Below are positions 49,831-57,400 of a DNA stretch of 64,000 bases, piece by piece; position 1 is the stretch's first letter; each line of letters begins with the position of its first letter. Position numbers and translations under genes: made by a program. The notes under the pieces were generated by a model. It saw only the letters and a program-made list of their open reading frames with translations, did not search any database and was not told the DNA's origin. The stretch comes from DAISKN01 sp964553925 (GTDB lineage Bacteria; Acidobacteriota; Vicinamibacteria; Marinacidobacterales; SMYC01): assembly GCA_964553925.1 (NCBI GenBank), contig CAZKNR010000472.1:70452-134451 (forward strand). The letters are read 5' to 3'.

Positions 49831-51558
49831 ATGCGAATCACCGTTGCGCTTCTCGGCCTGTCTCTCACCGCCTGCGGCGGGCACGTCCCCGAAGTCCTCG
49901 TCGCCGATACCGTCCTCGTCAACGGAAACGTCATTACCGTGGATCCTGAGGACCGAGTCGTCCAGGCGGTCGCCATCAAGAACGGACGGATTCTCGCCGT
50001 CGGCACTGACGCCGAGATAAGAAAGCTCGCCGGAGAGGACACCCGCGTCATCGACCTCGAGGGCCGCACGGCGACCCCCGGCCTTCTCGACGCGCACTGT
50101 CATTTCGCCTGGGGAGGAACGAGCATGCTCCAGGTTTCCGATCTCTCCTACCCGAAGGTGAAAAGCATCAAGGACGTTCTCGGCGACGTGGAAACCCAGG
50201 TCGAGGGCAAGACGGGCGGAGACTGGATCGAGGGCCGAGGATGGGACGAAGGCAAGCTCGAAGAGCGCCGGTATATTTACGCCTCGGACCTCGACGCGAT
50301 CTCGGCGGAGAATCCAGTGTGGCTCGCCCACACCATGGGCCACTACGGCGTCGCCAACAGCCTGGCGCTGAAGCTCGCGAACGTCACCAAGAACACTCCC
50401 GATCCTCCTGGAGGAACCATCGATCGCTATCCCGATGGGAGGCCTACCGGGGTCCTGAAGGAGCGGGCGCAAGGTCTCGTCACCCGGCTCATCCCGGAGT
50501 TGACGGTCGACCAGATCCAGAAAGGCATCGAGCACCTCGCGAAGGAGTTCCATAAAGAAGGAATGACCGGGCTCAAGGACCCGGGCATCGGTTCCAAGGA
50601 GTGGGAGGCCTACCAGAGGGCACTCGACGCCGGGACTCTGCCGGTGCGTGCCTTCATCCTCTGGCGAGCGGGCGATACCGTCGAGGAAGCGGAAGCCCTC
50701 GCCGCGCGCATCGGGTCCTTCACCAAGCCCTATCGAACTACGGGAGACTCCCACCTGATCTCGGGCGGTATAAAGATGATGATCGACGGGAGCGGCGGTG
50801 CCCGGACCGCATGGCTCCACCAGCCGTGGAACAAGGACTACACCTCCGTAGACGAGGGGAACTACGGCTATCCGGTGATTCCGCCGGAGGTGCTGCGGCA
50901 ACAAATCCAACTGTTCCACGACGCCGGGATGCACGTGAGCGTCCACTCCATCGGAGATCGCGCCATCGACTGGGTCGTCGATTCTTACGCGATGGCCCTC
51001 GAAGCAAACCCTCAGAAGGGGCTACGCCACGGGATCATTCACGCCAACATCCCGACGGACCACGCGATCGACACGATGGCGCGGCTCCAGGCGGAGTTCG
51101 ACGCCGGCTATCCCGAGCCCTCGGCCCCCTTCATGTGGTGGATCGGCGATACCTACGCCGGCAACTTCGGTCCAGAGCGCGCGAAGCGCCTCAATCCCTT
51201 CAAGACATTCATGGCGAAAAATATCCGGTGGGCAGGCGCCTCGGATTTCGACGTGACCCCCTTCCCCGCTCGGTACGGCATCTGGGCGTCCGTGGCGAGA
51301 AAGCCGGCCCTCGGAGTCTACGACCCGGATCCGTACGGACGGGACGAAGCCGTCGACGTTCGGACCGCGCTCCGCTCCTATACGATCTGGAGCGCGCACC
51401 AGATGTTCCTCGAGGACGAGATCGGCTCTCTCGAGCCGGGGAAGTACGCCGACATCGCCGTCTGGGACAAGAACCTCTACGAAATCCCGACGGAGGAGCT
51501 CGAGACGATCCAGTGCCAGATGACTCTGTTCCAAGGCGATGTCGTCTTCGAGAGATAA
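49831..51558 (+). CDS. YtcJ-like amidohydrolase lipoprotein
   Basis: The 575-residue protein has a short lipobox signal (LTACGG, Cys15). The amidohydrolase_3 (YtcJ/ExoI-like) fold has LLDAHCHF (metal-binding HxH), the catalytic region DGSGGARTAW, HVSVHSIGDRAID, and the terminal EIGSLEPGKYADIAVWDK typical of the composite beta-sandwich domain. It should hydrolyse an amide or ester outside the cytoplasm; the substrate is unknown. ATG 49831 fits the lipoprotein signal. Confidence 0.9.
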   Translation: MRITVALLGLSLTACGGHVPEVLVADTVLVNGNVITVDPEDRVVQAVAIKNGRILAVGTDAEIRKLAGEDTRVIDLEGRTATPGLLDAHCHFAWGGTSMLQVSDLSYPKVKSIKDVLGDVETQVEGKTGGDWIEGRGWDEGKLEERRYIYASDLDAISAENPVWLAHTMGHYGVANSLALKLANVTKNTPDPPGGTIDRYPDGRPTGVLKERAQGLVTRLIPELTVDQIQKGIEHLAKEFHKEGMTGLKDPGIGSKEWEAYQRALDAGTLPVRAFILWRAGDTVEEAEALAARIGSFTKPYRTTGDSHLISGGIKMMIDGSGGARTAWLHQPWNKDYTSVDEGNYGYPVIPPEVLRQQIQLFHDAGMHVSVHSIGDRAIDWVVDSYAMALEANPQKGLRHGIIHANIPTDHAIDTMARLQAEFDAGYPEPSAPFMWWIGDTYAGNFGPERAKRLNPFKTFMAKNIRWAGASDFDVTPFPARYGIWASVARKPALGVYDPDPYGRDEAVDVRTALRSYTIWSAHQMFLEDEIGSLEPGKYADIAVWDKNLYEIPTEELETIQCQMTLFQGDVVFER

Positions 51559-51806
51559 ACTACGCCGCAAAGCGGCCCGGGGAGCATCTCAGGGATAAGC
51601 TTCTCTTCATCCTGGGAACGCCACCTGAAAGAAAAAGGTCTCCTCAGAGCCGCATAGAGCACAAGTCGAGATCGGTTCGGTCACCGAAAGCCTCGGCAGT
51701 CCGCCGATGAAGGAGCGATCGCTGTCGCGTCTGTGAGTCCTCGTCGTCGACCGTTAGTTAGTTAGTTAGTTAGAAGTTCCGCCATCGAGCTTCCCCGCTC
51801 CGGATT
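51559..51806. other. Non-coding gap with a GTTA microsatellite
   Basis: No gene is visible in this 248-nt convergent gap. It contains a small hairpin GCCGC-aaa-GCGGC right after the amidohydrolase stop (51564-51576), which is a weak terminator candidate, and five tandem GTTA units at 51753-51773. Confidence 0.6.
51753..51773. repeat. (GTTA)5 tetranucleotide microsatellite
   Basis: GTTA is repeated five times plus one G. It lies in non-coding DNA, 34 nt from the stop codon of the HTH gene. Tetranucleotide tracts can vary in length by slippage. Confidence 0.9.
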
Positions 51807-52331
51807 CTAGCCCTTTACCAGCTCACCCGAGCGTTGCACTCGGGATCCCAAAGGCTTCCCTTCCACTTCGGCTCTCTCGCGCTTGTAGCGTAGGACAGTC
51901 TCACGGTTCACGAGCACGATATTTCCGTACCACTGCGCGGCAAGGCGTTTTTGCTGGATGGCCTTGTGGACGGCCGTCCGAGAAAGCCCGAGAGCGGTCG
52001 CCGCCTGGGTCACGCTCATCAACGAGCGATCTGCAGGAATCTCCTTCCGCTTGTCCTCGTGCTCGGGCGCCAGGATGAGCCCCTCCGCGATCCCCGCGCG
52101 CGTGACAATGTCAGCCGCCACCCGATAGAGTGGCGAGCTGACGATCTCCCGAGTCACCCGGCTCCAGCCTTGGAGCGCCGGCGAGCCCGAACCGATAGCC
52201 ATACGCTCTATCTCGAAAAAGCTGATGCCGCTCTTTGCCATCCTCTGAAGATTCTTGAGAAAGGCCAGTTCGCGGGCGTCGGCGTCCTCCAGACGGACCG
52301 TGTCGCCGGAAAGCAGCTTGTACCTCTTCAC
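51807..52331 (-). CDS. Helix-turn-helix DNA-binding protein
   Basis: The 174-residue protein uses a GTG start at 52331 with GAGGAG seven nucleotides upstream. Residues about 105-160 form an excisionase/MerR-like helix-turn-helix (LMSVTQAATALGLSRTAVHK and AIQQKRLAAQWYGNIVLVNR). The N-terminal ~100 residues are helical with no recognised domain. A TTGACA -35 box for this gene lies inside the inverted repeat at 52367-52402, so it is likely self-repressed. It follows the 111-residue gene at 52399-52734, with which it forms a two-gene unit. Confidence 0.75.
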   Translation of the reverse strand: MKRYKLLSGDTVRLEDADARELAFLKNLQRMAKSGISFFEIERMAIGSGSPALQGWSRVTREIVSSPLYRVAADIVTRAGIAEGLILAPEHEDKRKEIPADRSLMSVTQAATALGLSRTAVHKAIQQKRLAAQWYGNIVLVNRETVLRYKRERAEVEGKPLGSRVQRSGELVKG

Positions 52332-52366
52332 GCCCTTGCTCCTCGGATCCAGCCTAAAGCCCCGTG

Positions 52367-52402
52367 GTGACAGATGTCAACGGCAAGGTTGACATCCGTC
52401 AC
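52367..52402 (-). promoter_or_regulatory. 15-bp inverted-repeat operator overlapping a promoter
   Basis: GTGACAGATGTCAAC-ggcaag-GTTGACATCCGTCAC has arms matching at 14 of 15 positions. On the minus strand one arm contains TTGACA (-35), with TTAGGC (weak -10) 17 nt downstream and the HTH gene's GTG start after that. A related half-site TGACATCCGT occurs again at 52729-52738, over the start codon of the upstream gene. Confidence 0.7.
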
Positions 52403-52734
52403 TCAGGGTCGGACCACATGAGTTCGGCTTCCCCGCTCCTTTGGAAGTAGAGGCATCGCTGGCCGAAGCGGCGCGCCGTTTCCCGCACATGGGCGCGCAG
52501 CGGCTCGACATCATCTTCCTTCACGGCCATTCGATACCAGTGCGAATGGTCCTCGATGAGGTCGCCGCGATCAAACCAAAACCCGAGAATGTCCGCGCCC
52601 AGTCGCGTGAGCCCGCCGAAGCGCTCGGCCGTCTCGAGGACCCAAGCGTCGACGAGAGAGGGGGGATGGACCATGCCCGTCCGGTCGTCCGTGCGAGGGA
52701 TCAGCAGATCGAAAACGATGAGCGGTTCTGACAT
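52399..52734 (-). CDS. Conserved hypothetical protein (111 residues)
   Basis: From ATG 52734 the protein contains LIVFDLLIPRTDDRTGMVHP, DAWVLETAERFGGLTRLGAD, FWFDRGDLIEDHSHWYRMAV and ETARRFGQRCLYFQRSGEAEL. I recognise this as a small conserved bacterial family without known function. TAGAAT 12 nt upstream could be a -10 box of a near-leaderless transcript. Its start codon lies inside the TGACATCCGT half-site, so the downstream HTH protein may repress it too. Confidence 0.7.
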   Translation of the reverse strand: MSEPLIVFDLLIPRTDDRTGMVHPPSLVDAWVLETAERFGGLTRLGADILGFWFDRGDLIEDHSHWYRMAVKEDDVEPLRAHVRETARRFGQRCLYFQRSGEAELMWSDPE

Positions 52735-52932
52735 CCGTGGCGCGTATTCTACCCACTCTCGCGAGGTGGCGAGGCCGAATGACGAGGGCGAGCGCTCAGC
52801 GTTCGTCTTCCTTGATGGCTTCAGCAACCAAGCCAGAGACGGCCGACGTCCCGCCCTCGGCGCGGGTCTTCCGCGAGAGCCGCGCTCCCGCTTGCCTCTA
52901 TGCTACCGGAGCGAACAGGCGTCGAAGCCCGC

Positions 52933-53247
52933 TTAGGCCGCGCTTCGCGCCCACTCGAGGATGGCTTCTCGCAGCGCGGCATGGAGCGTGATCCCCTTCG
53001 CCTTGGCACGCCGTTCGAGGAGCGCCCAGATCCTGTCCGGAAACCGCACCGAGCGCGGCGTGGTTCTCCCCGCCTCGAGAAGTCGCTTCGGCCGGCCGCG
53101 TCCCACTTGGACGACGAGGCCTTCCGCCGCGATCCGCCGTGCGTATGGATTCCGCTTCACACGTACCTTGCGGAAGTCCACCTCCGGAATCTCGCGCAAG
53201 GATCGCCGCGACGGCGGTTGCTGTGCTCGCTTATTCGCCTTCTTCAT
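52933..53247 (-). CDS. brnA: BrnA-like antitoxin (RHH)
   Basis: From ATG 53247 (GGAGG four nucleotides upstream) the product is 104 residues. It has a basic N-terminal half with NPYARRIAAEGLVVQVGRGR. The ribbon-helix-helix C-terminus reads TTPRSVRFPDRIWALLERRA and ITLHAALREAILEWAR. It overlaps the end of the toxin gene by 17 nt, in the BrnT-BrnA order (toxin first). It should neutralise BrnT and repress the operon. Confidence 0.82.
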   Translation of the reverse strand: MKKANKRAQQPPSRRSLREIPEVDFRKVRVKRNPYARRIAAEGLVVQVGRGRPKRLLEAGRTTPRSVRFPDRIWALLERRAKAKGITLHAALREAILEWARSAA

Positions 53248-53500
53248 ATCGCCTCCGTTCACGCCGCGTCGCGCGCCGAGCGCTGATCAGCCGCAGCGCA
53301 TCATGATCCCGCTCTACAAAGACCACGAGCAGGATGCGCGATGCGCCCGACTCACCGACGATGCGAGCGTTCTCCGGGTGACCCTCATCCTCGATGATCA
53401 GAGCGAGCGGGTCAGAGAACACCGTCGCCGCCTCCTCGAACGTGACCCCATGCTTCCGCGCGTTCAGGTCGGCCTTGCGCCCGTCCCACGCGAACCGCAT
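53231..53500 (-). CDS. brnT: BrnT-family ribonuclease toxin
   Basis: The 89-residue protein is a typical BrnT. It has FAWDGRKADLNARKHGVTFE at the start, AATVFSDPLALIIEDEGHPE in the middle, and LLVVFVERDHDALRLISARR with RRERRRYEE at the end. It is a RelE-like RNase that blocks translation. The gene precedes brnA, and a perfect palindrome sits just upstream (53506-53520). Confidence 0.92.
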   Translation of the reverse strand: MRFAWDGRKADLNARKHGVTFEEAATVFSDPLALIIEDEGHPENARIVGESGASRILLVVFVERDHDALRLISARRATRRERRRYEEGE

Positions 53501-53505
53501 GAACT

Positions 53506-53520
53506 AAGTGTATTACACTT
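53506..53520 (-). promoter_or_regulatory. brnTA operator/promoter palindrome
   Basis: AAGTGTA-t-TACACTT is a perfect 7+1+7 inverted repeat ending 6 nt before the brnT ATG. On the minus strand it contains TAATAC as a possible -10 box. BrnA is known to autorepress through such palindromes. Confidence 0.6.
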
Positions 53521-53914
53521 TCGTGTCAGCCGTGGTCCTCTTCGGACTCAGCGCTTGGGGGGCGTCAGACTCGTCTTCCTCAACGTTACAGCGGCGAGCC
53601 ACTCCTGGCGCGCGGCCTCGGTCGGCGCCGACGTCTCGGCGCTGTCACAGTTCGCGGGCGGGCGACGTCGCCGGCAAGGCCTTCGCCGCCCGCGCGAGCC
53701 GCGCTCCCGGGTGCATGGCCGTGTGGATCTCCTTCAGCTTCCGGATCGACACATGGGTGTAGATCTGCGACTTAGAATCGCGAAACGACTCTTCAACGGA
53801 GAATCGCGGTGGGTTTTAGCCGCCGCCTCCACCTCCCAACTCCCCACTAAGGGGTTACAGGAGATTTCATTTCTTCGGAAGGGAACGATTTTCTTCCCGA
53901 TGCCTCACGGCACG
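53521..53914. other. Decayed mobile-element stretch
   Basis: No intact gene is present in this ~390-nt stretch. It contains the C-terminal stub of a tyrosine recombinase at 53645-53779 on the minus strand. The rest (53780-53914) has short frames without recognisable motifs and lies downstream of the putative RHS immunity gene. Confidence 0.55.
53645..53779 (-). pseudogene. C-terminal remnant of a tyrosine recombinase/integrase
   Basis: In one frame the minus strand reads DSKSQIYTHVSIRKLKEIHT then AMHPGARLARA and stops at 53645. This is the C-terminal end of XerD/phage-type integrases of the 'TQIYTHVSIRKLKEIH' class and includes the nucleophilic Tyr. The catalytic Arg/His/Arg parts are gone. 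It marks an old integrative element next to the RHS locus. Confidence 0.8.
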
Positions 53915-54493
53915 CTACGCAGGCTCGGTCCGATGTTCGTTCGCTCGTGGGTTCACCATCTTCGCGCGTCCTTTTCTGAGAAGCTGGATGGCGTCCGGAC
54001 CCGCCCATACGTCGCTCTCTTGTCTCAGTACATGTTCACGAAGATGAGCCCGCACATCAGCGTAACCAGCCTTCAGTTCCAGTGAGGGTTTGTCCCACTG
54101 CCTGGTTTCGGGATTAAACGTTTCGCGAGCATACGAGAGACTGCCAAAGTTGAGGTTCACAACGCCTTGAGCCTCGAAACAAGCGGGGAGAGTCAGCTCT
54201 AACCCTGGGCCACCAAGGGCAAGTCGCACGAAGTACTTCCCGGCGTTCGGACCAGACTCTTGCCTTTCAAGTACTGGCGGAAATGGGGAGAACGCTTTGC
54301 ACCAGATGTAGACGCGGCGCCTCTGGCGCAGCAAGCTTTTCAGTGACTCATCAAGCTCGTGGAACGACAGCGGGATCGACGTCTCATACCACAGGTCTGG
54401 GATTAGTGTTGTTTCGCCTCGCGTCAAGATCGCCTCTATTACTGCCCACGAGTCGTTCCATGTGCCAATGAAATTAAACTGCGAGGCGGTCAT
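53915..54493 (-). CDS. Putative immunity protein for the RHS toxin
   Basis: The 192-residue soluble protein is not one I recognise. It starts TASQFNFIGTWNDSWAVIEA, contains a long PLSFHELDESLKSLLRQRRR segment and a VVNLNFGSLSYARETFNPET segment, and ends with a basic, disordered tail. Its ATG overlaps the stop of the giant RHS gene by 4 nt, the position where polymorphic-toxin immunity genes usually sit. Local base composition is more AT-rich than the neighbourhood, common for swapped toxin-immunity cassettes. The immunity role is inferred from context only. Confidence 0.65.
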   Translation of the reverse strand: MTASQFNFIGTWNDSWAVIEAILTRGETTLIPDLWYETSIPLSFHELDESLKSLLRQRRRVYIWCKAFSPFPPVLERQESGPNAGKYFVRLALGGPGLELTLPACFEAQGVVNLNFGSLSYARETFNPETRQWDKPSLELKAGYADVRAHLREHVLRQESDVWAGPDAIQLLRKGRAKMVNPRANEHRTEPA

Positions 54494-57400
54494 GGCTTGA
54501 CTGGCTCAAAGTGACTGGGGATTCTGGCGTCGTCGTAGTTAGCCTTCTTGAGCCGCTCACGGCGGACAAACGCACCAGACCGCTCTTGACGGGCGGCTTC
54601 GTAGACCTTCTTGACCCGGCCCGTGGTCGCATCCTCTACCCAAACGTCAGGCTGCCGGTTCACGCCCGTCGAGGGCTTGATGCTTGTACCTTCATGGATG
54701 ATGTCATCCGGAAACTCGGACTGCGCTTGCTGGCGCAGCCGCGCCACCGTAGCCCGGTGATCAGGCTTGCCAGCCTGCCCCCAAGGATTATGTGGACCCA
54801 CTCCACTCTTTGGAAGAGGTTGGGCGGTTTGCTCGAACGGAAGCTCCAGCTGCACAGGCTCTTTGGCGGCGCCACCAGCCCGCCCCGGGGTGGCTGGAGG
54901 CGGGTCTTCAGCAATCAGTCTTGGCTGTGACTCGCTCTTCGGTGCACTTGCGAAATTCTTCGCCAGGGCCCGGATACCCCACGCGGATGCTGCAACTTCT
55001 GCCGCGCCGAACGCTGCCTTGCCGTAGTCTCCTTCCTGGATTCCTTCTGCGACATTCAAGCCGCCCTCGGTGGCGCCCACGACTCCAAATCCGATCCCGG
55101 TCCCGGTAGCGGCAGCGGCGTAGACACCGCCCGCAGCCAGACCCGCACCCAGGATCGCGCCACCTCCCGCGGCGGCACCACCAACCTGGAAGGACCTCTC
55201 GAAGTCCACGTCTCCGAGGTCCTTGTGCTCGACGAGCGTCTGGTGGCCGACGTCGAAACCCACGCCGGCGGTCACCGCCGCTGCCGTAACCCCGACACCT
55301 ATTGTCCCTCCGGATAGGACGATCGCGCCCGCAGCACCGCCCGTCATTGCGGCTTTTTTGTAGTCGACGGTCGAGAGGTCCTTCCCCTGAGTGATCTCCT
55401 GATGAATGACGCTCGCTTCGGCAGCGATGATTGCCGAGAGACCCGCGTAAATGAGAAGCGGTACGAAGAAGAGCTGCCCGTCCGGGTCGACGTAGCCCGT
55501 GGGATTGCCGTAGGCGTAGAGATACTTGTGCAGGCTCGGAGGATTCTTGGAGTCGCCATCCGCCGGGTCTTCGCTCAGGAAGCGTCCGATGTCCGGGTCG
55601 TAGAAGCGGGCTTTGAAGTAATAGAGCCCGGTCTCGTCGCGCTCGTGGCCGGTGAAGCCGAAGGGGTTCGCACTCCCTCCGAGGCCGCCGCGGCTTTCGC
55701 CCCAGGCGTCGTATTTGTACGCGGCCTGGATCGCGCCGTCGGGGCGCATCAGGTCGCTGACGCTTCCGAGGCCGTCGAAGAGGTAGAACTGGCGTCCTTC
55801 GACGGCGTGGCCCATCGTAAGGAGGCGGTCGGGGCCGTAGTCGTACTTGGCGACGGTTGCTCCCGCGGCGTCGGTCTGCAGAAGGACGCTGTCGTCGTCG
55901 TAGACGTACCTTAGGGCCGATACTCCGGGAATTTCCTTGACGACGCGGAGACCGCTGTAGTCGTACTGATACCGGCCGAGGATCGACCCTCCCTGAGTCA
56001 GGGTCCTCAGGTTGTCGCGAACGTCGTAGGCGAAGGCCGTGGCGACGCCGCCTTTGGTCTTGACCGTCTGGTTCCCGTTGGCGTCGAAATCGTAATCGAC
56101 GCTCTCGGCGGCGTTCAGGTGGTCGGTGATGGTGCGGAGCTGGTTCCGCTCGTCGTAGTCGAATTCGCGATCGGTGATGAGGGTCCCGGCGGTGTCACGC
56201 GCCTGCTCCGTGAGCCGGTTGCCGACGCTGTCATAGCTGTAGCTCGTGGTGTTCTCGGGGTAGGCGACTTCCTCCATCCGGTCGTCGTCGTCGTAGACGT
56301 AGGTGGTCGTCTCGGAGCTCCCGCCTCTCGTCTCCACCTGGGTCGTCCGGTTCCCGTTGTCGTCGTACTGGTACTCGAACCGGGAGACCGGCGCCGAGTT
56401 CTGGAGGTTATCGATGGTGCGGATCCGGTTGGCCAGGTCGTAGGCGTAGCGGGCCGAGCTCCCATTGGGGTACGTCACGCTCCGGAGGAGGCTGTTCCGG
56501 AAGTAGGTGTACTGCGTTACTCCGACGCCCGACGGAGTTACGGTCTCGCTCCGGTTCAAGACGTCGAAGGTGTATCGGGTGATCTTCCCGTCCGGATCCT
56601 GGAGCTCCGTACGATTTCCGTTGGCGTCGTAGGTGTACCGGATGGCCTTCGCCCATGGATCGGTCACCGTGAGGAGCCGATCGAAGTTGTCGTAGATATT
56701 GGAAGTGACCCGCACGCCCGTTGGGCCGTCGTAGGTCTCGGTGATCGAAAGCGGATTCCCGCTGGGATCATAGGTCGTCGCGAGTGACTGAATGTCGTCC
56801 CCGGTTGGCTCGGCGTGATTCTCGTAGCGGCGGAACTTCTCGCGATTCAGCTCGTCGTACTCGAACGCCATTCCCTGGGACTTCGCATCCACTATCCGGA
56901 TGCGGTTGCCGTTCTGGTCGTACTCGTACTCCTCTCGAGCGAGATCGGCATAGACCATCGCCGACAGCCGATCGATCTCGTCGTACTCGAAGCCGGTGAC
57001 GTTGGATCTCGCATCCTCTACGCGGGTTCGGTTGTCGTTGCCGTCGTAGACGTACTGGGTCAGGTTCGAAAGAGGATCGATGACCGACGTCAGACGGTTA
57101 ACCCCGTCGTAGCCGAAGGTCCACGCGTTTCCTTCAGGCATCCTTCGAAGGGTGCGGTTGCCGTTCCCGTCATAGCCGTACTCCGTCGTCTCCCCGTCGC
57201 CGTTGGTCTCGGTCTCGACCCGGCGCCTCAGGTCGAACGTCCTGACGGTAACCCTTCCTTCGGGGTCCCGTTCCTCGACACGGTCTCCCATGAGGTCGAG
57301 CTTGTAGCGGGTGATGGCCGCGAGGACTCGGTTCTCGGCGATGAGGAGGTTCCTCTCGTCGTACTCGAAGCCGGTGATTATCCCCCGCGCGTCGGTCTCG

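Noticed and set aside
52735..52932. Possible C-terminal gene tail reading LVAEAIKEDER on the minus strand
   Set aside because: An upstream in-frame stop leaves fewer than 35 codons and no recognisable domain; too weak to call a pseudogene.
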